The notes below the pieces were generated by a model, which was not told the origin of the DNA, ran no database searches, and saw only the letters and a list, made by a program, of their open reading frames with translations. Made by a program: the position numbers and the translations under genes. Below are positions 7,086 to 15,369 of a stretch of 21,186 nt of DNA, in pieces. The DNA comes from CAYMRB01 sp964392615 (GTDB lineage: Bacteria > Planctomycetota > UBA8108), in the NCBI GenBank assembly GCA_964392615.1, contig CAYMRB010000137.1, positions 1-21,186 on the forward strand, given 5' to 3'. The number at the start of each line of letters is the position of its first letter. The stretch's first letter is position 1.

Positions 7086-9461
7086 ATGTCCCGCCGCGAC
7101 GAAAAACGCCTGCTGCCTCGCCGTCGTTTCCTGCAACTCGCCGCCGCCGCGGGGCTGCTCGCCTCGACGCGGCGCGCTTGGCCCCTCGCCGTCAGCGAAC
7201 GCGTCACCGTCACCGGCCGGGTTCTCGCCGACGGCGCGCCGCTTGCAGGCGTCTGTGTCTCCGACGGACGCATCGTGACGAAGACGGACGCTTCCGGCGA
7301 GTACTCGATCGACGTCGGGCCAGAGTCCGGCCGCTTCCTGTTCGTCACCACGCCGCGAGGCTACTGGACGGATCTCTTCTGGGTCCCCACCTCGCGGGCG
7401 GCACGCGACGGTCGGGTCGACTTCCGATTGCACGCGCGGACGCAGTCCGACCGCTTTCGCTTCGCGTTCTGGACGGACATCCACCTCGAAGGCGGGGGGA
7501 TTCGCATCGACAAGTTTCGAGCCACCGTCGCGGAGACACGAGAGCTCGCTCCGGACTTCGTCTGGGCCCAGGGTGACATCAGCCTCGAAGGGAAGATGGG
7601 AGCGCATTACGTCGAATGCTGCGCTGAGCTCGACGTGCCGATTCGCAACGGCATCGGGAATCACGACCTGCTGGTCAACGCCGACGATCCTCGCTCCGAC
7701 TACGAGTCGTTGTTCGGCCCAGGGTACTACTCGTTCGACTGGGGCGGCGTGCACTGCGTCGTGCTCGACGGGAATCGCGTCGTGTCGAACGAAGTGAATT
7801 GGCGCTCGTCACACGGCTTCTTTTCGGAGCGCGAGATCGCGTGGCTCGAGGCCGACCTGAGCGCGAAGCCGCCCGGCGCTCCCGTGATCGTCGGCGTCCA
7901 CGTGCCGCTCGTCTCGACGTACTCCGATCGGCGGCGCGGACCGCCCGGCGGGCTGCCGCAGTGGATCGTCAGCAACCGCGAGCGAGTCTGCGAGATCCTG
8001 GCAGCACACGACACGCGGCTCGTGCTGCAGGGGCACCTGCACGAGAACGAGCGCATTTGGCGCAACGGCATCGAGTTCGTCGAGTCGCAGGCGATCTCGG
8101 GAAGCTGGTGGCGTGGCGGTTCGGGCTTCGAGCGTGGCGTCGACGGCGGACCGCGCGGCTACCGCATCGTCGAGGTCGACGGGACGAAGATCACTCACCG
8201 CTTCCTGTCGAGCGCCGAGTCGCGCGTGGCCGCGTCAGGCGAGTTCCTCCATCGACACCGCTGTCTGCGTCCGCGGCGCAAGACGCACTTCGTGTACAAC
8301 TGCTGGGACGCCCCGAACGACGCGCGCTCCCGTGTGCGCATCGACGGCGGTCCGTGGCGGCCGATGATGTCTCACCCGGAGGTGCACCGCCGCATGGGCC
8401 TCATACGGCCACACCACTTCTTGGCGGATGTCGACACGACCACGCTCGCGACCGGCGATCATACGATCGAGGTGCAGACGACCGCGCGCGGCGAGACGTT
8501 TCGCCACCGGGACACCTTCACGCTGGGCGAGCGCGGTTCGCGCGGCGTGCCGGTCATCTGGGCCGCCGTCGGGAGCGGTGTGGCCGACGATCGGGACGAC
8601 CTTCTCGATCTCGCTCTCCTGTTGGCGATCGACGAGCTCGACGTGCGCGCGATCGTGCTCGACGACGGCGTCGGGCGGTCGACGTACTCCGGTTTCGACG
8701 CGCTCGAGGGGCTGCAGAGCATCACCGGCTGCGAGGCGCGAGTCGCCGTCGGATCGGCTTCGAGGACCAGCCCCACGGACGGGGCCGCGCGGGAGCGGCC
8801 TCGTGAGCCGCACAGCGGCGTCGAGCTCATCGTGAACACGCTGAGAGAGAGCGAGGTCCCGGTGACGATCATCGACGTCGGCAACCTTCGCGACGTCGCC
8901 GCCGCGATCGAGCGCGAGCCCGACCTTTGCGCCGCGAAGATCGACCGCCTCTACGCCTTCGTCGACGAGGCGGCGCCGCCCGATACGGGCGCATTCGTCG
9001 CGGTCTTCAGAAGCGGACTCCCGCTGTACTGGGTGCCGCGATTCCGTGACGATATCCGCCGGATCGCCTCGCACAGCCAGATCCTGGCGAATGTCCGAGA
9101 GCCGGTCCAGCTGTTGTTCGACCGCGACCGACGCGGCCGGACCGCCATCGCGGCCGCAGCGTACGCCGCCGCCGGCCGCGCACAGGCGCCGCGCACCGCG
9201 GTGTTCGCGCACGCGGCGGACAGGAAACTCGTCGCCGACGAGGGGCGATGCCGCAGCGTGCCGTGGGACTCCGCCGCAGGCGAGGCAGTCCCGGCTCCGT
9301 TCACTTTCGAGCGCGTCCTCGTCGATGTCGATGACGCTGGCCGCGTACGCCGATCCAGCGTGCCACCCCATTACGCGGTCGAGCGCTTTCGCGTGCTCGA
9401 ACCGGTCGCGTACTCGGCAGCGATCTCGTCGGTGACTGCAGACCTGCTGGAGCAGCTCTGA
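7086..9461 (+). CDS. Tat-exported calcineurin-like metallophosphoesterase fused to a nucleoside-hydrolase-like C-terminal domain
   Basis: 791 residues from ATG 7086. The frame is open upstream to 6846, but MSRRDEKRLLPRRRFLQLAA is a twin-arginine signal (RRRFLQ), so the start belongs here. A carboxypeptidase-regulatory-like beta domain follows (VTGRVLADGAPLAGV, DASGEYSID). The metallophosphoesterase core has all its metal motifs: D131-x-H133, a GD in WAQGDIS, G191-N-H-D194, GVHVP, and GHLH (H317, H319). Residues 390-480 match the beta-rich MetallophosC-type tail. From about 487 a further domain resembles inosine-uridine nucleoside hydrolases: DDLLDLALLLAIDELDVRAI, then VTIIDVGNLRDVAAAI near 593-608, where that family has V-A-L-G-P-L-T-N-I-A. 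The family's opening D-x-D-P-G is replaced by A-A-V-G-S, so this part may not bind calcium or be active. The phosphoester substrate is unknown. Confidence 0.86.
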   Translation: MSRRDEKRLLPRRRFLQLAAAAGLLASTRRAWPLAVSERVTVTGRVLADGAPLAGVCVSDGRIVTKTDASGEYSIDVGPESGRFLFVTTPRGYWTDLFWVPTSRAARDGRVDFRLHARTQSDRFRFAFWTDIHLEGGGIRIDKFRATVAETRELAPDFVWAQGDISLEGKMGAHYVECCAELDVPIRNGIGNHDLLVNADDPRSDYESLFGPGYYSFDWGGVHCVVLDGNRVVSNEVNWRSSHGFFSEREIAWLEADLSAKPPGAPVIVGVHVPLVSTYSDRRRGPPGGLPQWIVSNRERVCEILAAHDTRLVLQGHLHENERIWRNGIEFVESQAISGSWWRGGSGFERGVDGGPRGYRIVEVDGTKITHRFLSSAESRVAASGEFLHRHRCLRPRRKTHFVYNCWDAPNDARSRVRIDGGPWRPMMSHPEVHRRMGLIRPHHFLADVDTTTLATGDHTIEVQTTARGETFRHRDTFTLGERGSRGVPVIWAAVGSGVADDRDDLLDLALLLAIDELDVRAIVLDDGVGRSTYSGFDALEGLQSITGCEARVAVGSASRTSPTDGAARERPREPHSGVELIVNTLRESEVPVTIIDVGNLRDVAAAIEREPDLCAAKIDRLYAFVDEAAPPDTGAFVAVFRSGLPLYWVPRFRDDIRRIASHSQILANVREPVQLLFDRDRRGRTAIAAAAYAAAGRAQAPRTAVFAHAADRKLVADEGRCRSVPWDSAAGEAVPAPFTFERVLVDVDDAGRVRRSSVPPHYAVERFRVLEPVAYSAAISSVTADLLEQL

Positions 9462-9643
9462 TCGCGCCAAGGCGTCGAGTTCGCACTCCTCCTCTCGTCG
9501 TCACGCGCCCGGAACGCACGGGGGCAGCAGCACCGGAACGCACTGGCGGCTTGCACTCAGTGCACCAGTTCGACGATACTGGCTGGACCAGGGGCTTCCC
9601 CGGGCGTCATTCCAGCTCAGCCACTCGACGGTAGTTTCGGACC

Positions 9644-9844
9644 ATGTTCGAGATCATCTTGGGAATCATCGTGTGCAGCGTCATGGGCAAGTTCGCCAGC
9701 GCATCGAACCGGTCTGCGGTGATATGGGGCGCGATCACTTTCGTTCTGTGCGCGGTGAGCCTGTTGATTCCGTTGCCGTTTCTGAGGATCGGCATCGCCG
9801 GGATCATCGCTTTCGTCGCGATGACGTTCACGAACAAGACGTAG
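9644..9844 (+). CDS. Small two-helix membrane protein of unknown function
   Basis: 66 residues with two hydrophobic segments (about 1-14 and 26-61, the second long enough to form one or two helices) separated by a polar loop GKFASASNRSAVIWG. The pattern of a short N-terminal helix, an N-R-x-x-x-W-G turn and a long hydrophobic C-terminal part is seen in many small uncharacterised bacterial membrane proteins. There is no clear ribosome site, but the composition is strongly membrane-like and unlike a random frame in GC-rich DNA. It stands alone between two larger same-strand genes. Function unknown. Confidence 0.62.
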   Translation: MFEIILGIIVCSVMGKFASASNRSAVIWGAITFVLCAVSLLIPLPFLRIGIAGIIAFVAMTFTNKT

Positions 9845-9865
9845 AGGGGGCAGCCTTGCCGCGCC

Positions 9866-9880
9866 GGCGGCCCGGCCGCC
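9866..9880 (+). terminator. Possible hairpin terminator after the small membrane protein
   Basis: GGCGGC-CCG-GCCGCC forms a 6-base-pair GC stem with a 3-base loop, 22 bases past the stop at 9844. The run of T that would make it a standard intrinsic terminator is only partly present (GTGTTTTCGCGGTTTT further on), so this is a weak call. Confidence 0.3.
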
Positions 9881-9997
9881 AGTAGCGTGTTTTCGCGGTT
9901 TTGTCGTAAACGAATCCGCGTCCACTTCGTCCAAAAAGGGTCGTGTGGCAACGGGACGGGCCCCTGCTACGCGGCGCGCAACAGAACCCGGCAACCC

Positions 9998-10002
9998 AAG
10001 GG
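9998..10002 (+). promoter_or_regulatory. Ribosome binding site setting the FHA gene start
   Basis: AAGGG lies six bases before the ATG at 10009. It favours this start over the in-frame ATG at 9943, and the protein from 10009 begins directly with the FHA fold. Confidence 0.5.
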
Positions 10003-10008
10003 CAACGG

Positions 10009-12852
10009 ATGCCGCGACTCACCTGCACGACCTCGAGCGGGGTCGCCTCTCGTCGGCTGCGACGCGGTCCGGTGGTCACCATCGGCTCGCATCCTCGTAG
10101 TGGGCTCCACCTGGACGATACCTCCGTCGCGCCGACTCACTGCGACGTCGGATACCGACGTGGCCTGTGGCTCGTCCGTGACCTCGGATCGGAACAGGGC
10201 ACGTCCGTCAACGGCGTGAGGATCAAGGAGGAAGCGCTTGCCGACGGCGATCTGATCACCGTCGGTGATGTTCTCGTCAGCTTCGAGCTCCAGCCGCGCC
10301 CCCCGGCCGGGCGCGTGTCGGCTCGCGTCGACGCTGGCCACGAGGCGACGACCAGGCCGAGACAGCGGGCGCAGCCCGCGTCTCGAGAGGCGCCGGTTCC
10401 GCGACCTCCGGCGACGCCCGCGACGCTTCGCCAGCCGCGCCTTCATGCGCCACGACCACGCAGCTCGGTCCCCGTGATCGCCGGCGTCGTCGCCGGAATC
10501 ACCGGGCTAGTGCTGGTCGTCGCCCTCGCCGTCGTCGCGTCGCGACCGGAGGCGCAGGATGTCTCGACAGCTACGCCGACACCGGCATCCAGGCCGACTT
10601 CCGGGTCGACGGCCACGTCGACGTCGACACCGGAGCGCTCACGGGCTGAAGCGCCTGCCCGTCGAGCCGAGGTCGCTTCCGCTACCGTCGAGCGCAGTGG
10701 CGGCGCCACGCGAAAGCCCGGCGCGACGCGTCGGTCTCCCGCTCCGACGGACACCGGGAAGAGCGTCACCGACAAGGGGCGTGACAACGACGAAGGCGAA
10801 GACGAAGACGACGAGCTCGCGACCATCGCGATGGAACGTTGGGAGTTCTTCGCCCGGGCTTCGGTCGAGCCCCGTGTCGAGCGAGGCGATTACCTCGCCG
10901 CGTTGATGGCGATGACGTCGTTCGAGAGTCGAGACGAAACCGTGCGAGAGCGCATGGAGGCGCGACGGCATCAGCTCGAGACGAGCTCTCGAGAGGAGTG
11001 CGACGCGGCCATCGCCGAGAGCGACCGACTCGTCGCGAAAGGCGAAGTACGCGCTGCGATTCAGCATCTCCAGCAAGCGAGGTCGGGCCTGCTGGTGAAG
11101 TCTCAGATGCGCATCCGTGATCAGGTCGACACGCTGCGCCAAACCCGAGGCGACTTCTCGAAGGCACGGCGGGGCTTCAAAGCACTGCGAGAGGTGGTGA
11201 ACGACGACCTCGATACGCTGTCGATCGGCACGGCGGAGTCACGGATCGATCGGTTCCGCCAAGCGAGCCCGAAGGCCGACCCGAAGCTCGCCGCGGCGCT
11301 CGATGGGCTCTCCCGCGAGTGCCGCCTCGTCGGCGGAGCGTGGCGAGCCCTGCGCGAAGCGCTCATCCTTCGGCAGAAGGGACGTCGTGGGCTCGAGATC
11401 CCGCGGGCATCGTTGCTTCCGGACGCGAAGTCGACCGGCACGAACGCCGGCGAGCGAACGGCGCCGTTCCGCGGTCGCGTCGCAGACGTCGAAGAGACGA
11501 CCGTCGTGTTGAAGCCAACCGGCCGACCGAGACGCTTCCGTGTGTTGGCCCTGCCAGCCACGCTTCTCGTGCGACTCGTCAAGGAGCACGCGAAGGACGA
11601 CGCGACGGCGATCGCGACCTTTCGTGAAGGTCTCGTACTCCTGATCTTGCGAGTCGAGGGGCCGTCGCGTGCACGGGAAGTTTTCCGCATCGTGGGCGAG
11701 GAACTCGGCGTCGTGACACGCACGCGTCTGGAGCAACGGGTCCGCGAGGACACGGCCAGCTGGATCGAACGGCGCCTTGCGGTCCTCGAGCGACGCGCGG
11801 CGGTGATCGCGAAGAAGCCCTCCGATCTCACCGCGTGGGCAGTGCTCGCGGACGAGTCGACGACACTGCTGCGAGAGGCCGTCCAGCGCGACATCGCGCC
11901 AGCTACTCGCCGACGTTCGCGCGACCTCTTCATTCGTGCCGAGAGTCACCGCCTCCCTCTCACCGCGTTGTTCGATGCGGCATCGGTCGAGCAGGTTTCC
12001 GACAATGCGGTTCGCTTGTCGTGGGATTTCTCGAAATCGTCGCATGCACGAGACTTTCACCCGGTAGGTAAGGCGCAGAAGGCGCGCGTCGAGAAGGGCC
12101 GGCTCGTGCTTCAAGGGGAGTATCGCATCGGTACGGGAGATCCGTTCGCCGATCGGCTGCGCGTCGAGATCGAAGCGCAAGTCGCTCAGCCGACGGAGGC
12201 GAACGTCAACGTCGCGTTGTGGACCCGAGCGCGCGACGAGCTCACGTGGCGCAACGGCAAGACGGTCACGTGGCTTCAGAAGCTGCGCCAGAAGCCGGGA
12301 GAGCCGGCGGATTGGGCCGTTTTCGGCGCCGGCTATCGCACGATCGTCTGTCAGAGTCTCGAGCGAGATTCCGAGGAGGTCGTCCTCGCGGGGACTCGCG
12401 AGAGCATCGCGCTGCCTGCATACGTCGTCCTGGCTGGGGATCGGTACAAGATGCTGCACAGCGACCTGGGTGAGTGTCTGCTGGCACGCCCCTTGGAGGC
12501 CGAGTCGGCGCCGACGCTTTGGTCGAGTGTCATCGACTGGACCCCCGCCGCGATCTCCTGGCTTGCGAACGACAAGACGATCCTCGAAGGCAACGAGATG
12601 GTGAACGCTCGTTTGCTCGACAAGCGTGAGCGGGTCGGTTCCGTGTCGCTCCTGACCAACGACCGAGTCGTCGAGTACGATCGCGTCGAGATCGTCGCTC
12701 GACTCGCCTCGCCATGGGTGGCGGAGCGCCGCCGCACGCTCGCGACCGAGCGACTGGGCCGGCTCTTCGGCGACGAGTTCGACGCGGACGGGGCGAGCCT
12801 GCAGTCCCGGAAGGACTCCGCCAGCCCGGCCCCTCGCGGGAGCAGCAGCTGA
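10009..12852 (+). CDS. FHA-domain protein with one transmembrane helix and a large C-terminal envelope-side region
   Basis: 947 residues from ATG 10009. Residues 1-92 form a forkhead-associated domain (VTIGSHPRSGLHLDD, VAPTHC, DLGSEQGTSVNG, LADGDLITVGD), which in other proteins binds phosphothreonine. An Arg/Pro-rich linker follows, then one helix at about 154-178 (VPVIAGVVAGITGLVLVVAL). The basic linker on the N-terminal side predicts that FHA is cytoplasmic and the rest outside. A Ser/Thr/Pro-rich stretch and an acidic patch (DNDEGEDEDDE) come next, then a long mostly helical region. From about 660 a beta-rich part begins (VRLSWDFS, GRLVLQGEYRIG, DRLRVEIEAQVAQ), like a concanavalin/LamG-type sandwich; no catalytic motif is visible. 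It could relay Ser/Thr-kinase signals to the envelope, but no kinase gene is in the window. Confidence 0.85.
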   Translation: MPRLTCTTSSGVASRRLRRGPVVTIGSHPRSGLHLDDTSVAPTHCDVGYRRGLWLVRDLGSEQGTSVNGVRIKEEALADGDLITVGDVLVSFELQPRPPAGRVSARVDAGHEATTRPRQRAQPASREAPVPRPPATPATLRQPRLHAPRPRSSVPVIAGVVAGITGLVLVVALAVVASRPEAQDVSTATPTPASRPTSGSTATSTSTPERSRAEAPARRAEVASATVERSGGATRKPGATRRSPAPTDTGKSVTDKGRDNDEGEDEDDELATIAMERWEFFARASVEPRVERGDYLAALMAMTSFESRDETVRERMEARRHQLETSSREECDAAIAESDRLVAKGEVRAAIQHLQQARSGLLVKSQMRIRDQVDTLRQTRGDFSKARRGFKALREVVNDDLDTLSIGTAESRIDRFRQASPKADPKLAAALDGLSRECRLVGGAWRALREALILRQKGRRGLEIPRASLLPDAKSTGTNAGERTAPFRGRVADVEETTVVLKPTGRPRRFRVLALPATLLVRLVKEHAKDDATAIATFREGLVLLILRVEGPSRAREVFRIVGEELGVVTRTRLEQRVREDTASWIERRLAVLERRAAVIAKKPSDLTAWAVLADESTTLLREAVQRDIAPATRRRSRDLFIRAESHRLPLTALFDAASVEQVSDNAVRLSWDFSKSSHARDFHPVGKAQKARVEKGRLVLQGEYRIGTGDPFADRLRVEIEAQVAQPTEANVNVALWTRARDELTWRNGKTVTWLQKLRQKPGEPADWAVFGAGYRTIVCQSLERDSEEVVLAGTRESIALPAYVVLAGDRYKMLHSDLGECLLARPLEAESAPTLWSSVIDWTPAAISWLANDKTILEGNEMVNARLLDKRERVGSVSLLTNDRVVEYDRVEIVARLASPWVAERRRTLATERLGRLFGDEFDADGASLQSRKDSASPAPRGSSS

Positions 12853-13095
12853 AGTCGGTAGACGGCGTCTTCAAGAGCCGGGAGGTCGAGGCGCCCGCGA
12901 GTGAGGGGCTTGTTGGGCGCAGCGAGTCCAGGGGGGGCCCCGTGGAGTGCCCGCCGGGACAGCGCGGCCGGTTCGAAGAGTGCGTGCGGTGTCGCAATCT
13001 CCTCGGCCGGACCTCACACGGAGTGAGTGCGTCGAAGACGGGATTATTCTCGACCCGACAGGGCGCGTCTGCGGCATAGTGGTCAAGATGATTCA

Positions 13096-13120
13096 CTTGC
13101 TTGCTTGGCTGCTTGCTTGA
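13096..13120 (+). repeat. Short CTTG/CTTGC repeat in a 5' leader
   Basis: CTTGCTTGCTTG, GCT, then GCTTGCTTGA: a low-complexity run of four- and five-base units ending six bases before the AGGGAGGA ribosome site. It may be simple slippage or part of the leader structure. Confidence 0.6.
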
Positions 13121-13125
13121 CTGAC

Positions 13126-13133
13126 AGGGAGGA
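13126..13133 (+). promoter_or_regulatory. Strong ribosome binding site of the transglutaminase-like gene
   Basis: AGGGAGGA lies eight bases before the ATG at 13142. It is the strongest ribosome site in the window and fixes the start. Confidence 0.75.
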
Positions 13134-13141
13134 ACGGTCTC

Positions 13142-15274
13142 ATGCGCGAAAGGACTCGGACTCGAACGGTATGTGTCGTGGCGGCAATCTGGATGTGCGT
13201 TGGCAATGCACATGCGGCCGAGAAGGCGGCTTCACTCACGGATTCCGGAGAGAAGCTCCTCTCGGAATACACCGCCATGCTCGAGGGCTTGAAGGCGAGA
13301 ATCTCCGAGTCCGTGCCGGCCGTGGACGAGCAGAAGAAGGCCGCCTATCAGAAGGCCCGCGAGGCCGAGAAGGCCGCGGTGGCGGATGTGAGCAGGAAGC
13401 AGGCGGCCTTGAATACGAACCGGGGGGCGGTCGGTCTGTTGAACCACAGGAAGGACTGGATCGGCAGAGCCGCCAAGGGGGTGGCCGAGGCGAAAGAGAA
13501 GCTCGAGCAGGCAGAGGCGCTGACCGGTGACAAGGAGGAGAAGGCCAAGGCCCTGAAGGTGGCCACGGAGGCGTTGGCCAAGATTCAAGAAAACTATGAC
13601 ATGGCGGCCAGCGAGTTGAAGAAGTCTCAGGCAGCCGTTGACAAGGCGAGACTCGAAGAGCCGAAACTGACCAAGGCTCTCGAGGTGGCCAAGGAAGCGC
13701 TGGCCGGGGCGCAGGCCGATGCGATGAGGGCGGTCAACGCGCTCAACCTGCAGCGTCTCCTGGCGAGCGACAAGCTGGACGCGAAACTGGCGAAGTGCGT
13801 CGTGCTGACAGAGGCCACGCCCCGGGGGCTGGCAGAATTCGCACAGCAGGGCAGGACGCAGAAGAAGCTAGTCGAGAAGCTGCTAGCGGATCATGATCTG
13901 TTGATTCAGATGGTCGTCGCGGATGGCGCCAATGCCGGGAAGTACGGCCGAGCCATGGAGATCTACACGGCTATCCAGAAGGTCAGCGGGAAGGCCAGGA
14001 AAGGCACCCTGCAGCGGCTGGCGCTGGGTATCAGCCTGGAACATGCTGTCCCTATCAAGCAGAGGAACGCCGAGATCCGGGGCGATGCGCCGGCGACCGT
14101 GGACCCGGTGAAGCGATACCTGCAGTACGAGAGGGCTTTCCTGGATGGCGACCTGGATCCGGAGTTCAAGGGCCTGAGCGTCTGGGACTACCGAATGGTC
14201 GTCGACGGCTCGGAGCCGGATGAGACTCTCGTCTGGGGCCGCGACATGCTGCGGAACTACCGGCCCGACCATATTTCCAATCCTGACTTCCGGTGGCGTT
14301 ATGTGGAGGCGGTCAGGACCGAAGTCAAGTACGGGTCGGGGGACAACAAGTACGACAAACCCGAGCTGCAGTTCTTTCAGAACATCCTCATGAACGGCGG
14401 CGTCTGCGGCCGGCGCGCGTTCTTCGGGCGCTTCATCCTTCGCGCCTTCGGAGTCCCGACGACGGCACGTCCCCAGCGTGGTCATGCAGCCCTGGCGCAC
14501 TGGACACCCGATGGCTGGGTGGTGTGTCTTGGAGGGGGCTGGGGTGTTGGCTGGACGAAGACACGTTACAACAAGGACCTCGACTTCCTGGCGAACACGC
14601 AAGCGCGGGAGGATGAGAGGTCATTTCTGCTGGTCAAGCGAGCGCAGTGGATTGGGCATGTCTTGGGAGAGAGGCAGACCTTCGGATTCCACTCCGGCGA
14701 TCCGGCCTTCTGGCATGGCGTGGCGCTCTACAGGCAGCGGGCGATCATCGAAGAGGCCAAAGCCGTGGCGCTGGCGGCGGTGGGTACGGACATCGGCGAG
14801 GCCAATGAGTCCGAGGTGAAGAAGGCGATCAAGGTAGCGACCCTGACCGAAGCGGACAGAAGGATCGCGGTCAGCAAGGACGGAGTCATCACCCTTCCGG
14901 CTGTGGCCTGTAGCAAACCCCGGAACAGCACTCGGAAGGTCGTCTTCATGGAGAGCGGCCTCGGCGGGATGCAGCTGCACTACGGCCGTCTGGGGAATCC
15001 CGAAGAGTTCGAATACACCTTGGAGGCACCGATTGCCGGGAAATACGCCCTCACCGCGCGGGTGGTGACGCCCAGCTGGAGGCAGCATCTGTTCGTCGCG
15101 GCCAACGGTGCCGAGGAGCCGACAGAGATCGCGCTGCCTTTCACCGTCGGCATGTGGGACAAGACAGAGCCGGTCGAGATCACCCTGGCCGAAGGCAAGA
15201 ACGTGCTGAAGTTCACGCACGGAGGTGGCAAGGGAGTGACTATCAAGGACTTCATCCTGACACCGGTTCGGTAG
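13142..15274 (+). CDS. Secreted transglutaminase-like protein with N-terminal coiled coil and C-terminal beta domain
   Basis: 710 residues. The signal peptide ends at AHA before AEK (about residue 25). Residues 26-205 are rich in Ala, Lys and Glu with heptad-like spacing (KKAAYQKAREAEKAAVADV; KALEVAKEALAGAQADA), predicting a long coiled coil. The middle has a transglutaminase-type catalytic core: Cys422 in GGVCGRRA, His448 in RGHAAL and Asp457 in TPDGW, in the order and spacing of the Cys-His-Asp triad. Residues 600-710 form a beta-rich domain (EFEYTLEAPIAGKYALTARV; PVEITLAEGKNVLKF) like the carbohydrate-binding modules on secreted glycan enzymes. Such cores can cross-link, hydrolyse amides or cut peptides; which applies is not visible. 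It is the first of four same-strand genes of exported proteins, suggesting co-expression with the fucosidase and sulfatase. Confidence 0.87.
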   Translation: MRERTRTRTVCVVAAIWMCVGNAHAAEKAASLTDSGEKLLSEYTAMLEGLKARISESVPAVDEQKKAAYQKAREAEKAAVADVSRKQAALNTNRGAVGLLNHRKDWIGRAAKGVAEAKEKLEQAEALTGDKEEKAKALKVATEALAKIQENYDMAASELKKSQAAVDKARLEEPKLTKALEVAKEALAGAQADAMRAVNALNLQRLLASDKLDAKLAKCVVLTEATPRGLAEFAQQGRTQKKLVEKLLADHDLLIQMVVADGANAGKYGRAMEIYTAIQKVSGKARKGTLQRLALGISLEHAVPIKQRNAEIRGDAPATVDPVKRYLQYERAFLDGDLDPEFKGLSVWDYRMVVDGSEPDETLVWGRDMLRNYRPDHISNPDFRWRYVEAVRTEVKYGSGDNKYDKPELQFFQNILMNGGVCGRRAFFGRFILRAFGVPTTARPQRGHAALAHWTPDGWVVCLGGGWGVGWTKTRYNKDLDFLANTQAREDERSFLLVKRAQWIGHVLGERQTFGFHSGDPAFWHGVALYRQRAIIEEAKAVALAAVGTDIGEANESEVKKAIKVATLTEADRRIAVSKDGVITLPAVACSKPRNSTRKVVFMESGLGGMQLHYGRLGNPEEFEYTLEAPIAGKYALTARVVTPSWRQHLFVAANGAEEPTEIALPFTVGMWDKTEPVEITLAEGKNVLKFTHGGGKGVTIKDFILTPVR

Positions 15275-15288
15275 CGCTAGGGCCGTAG

Positions 15289-15320
15289 ACCATGGCTTTG
15301 CCCATGGCTTCGCCCATGTT
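15289..15320 (+). repeat. Imperfect CCATGGCTT tandem repeat
   Basis: CCATGGCTT, then CCCATGGCTTCG, then CCCATGTTCATG: three imperfect 12-base copies, each with an ATG, just upstream of the propeller gene. If translated from the first ATG (15292) they would read M-A-L-P-M-A-S-P-M, which does not look like a signal peptide. Confidence 0.5.
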
Positions 15321-15369
15321 CATGTCGGTCTCCGCATCGGCAACACCGGTCGGCAATCGAGAACACGCG

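Larger units (their letters stand above)
12853..13141. other. Intergenic stretch before the fucosidase/sulfatase gene group
   Basis: These 289 bases hold no convincing gene. Near the 3' end is a short run of CTTG/CTTGC repeats (13096-13120), directly followed by the ribosome site of the next gene. A promoter for the downstream group is expected here, but no clear -10/-35 pair could be picked out. Confidence 0.5.

Noticed and set aside
8235..9470. Minus-strand open frame of 411 codons
   Set aside because: Antisense to the second half of the metallophosphoesterase gene, with low-complexity Arg/Val/Asp composition.
11239..12459. Minus-strand open frame of 406 codons
   Set aside because: Antisense to the FHA gene; no motifs, composition as expected for a shadow frame.
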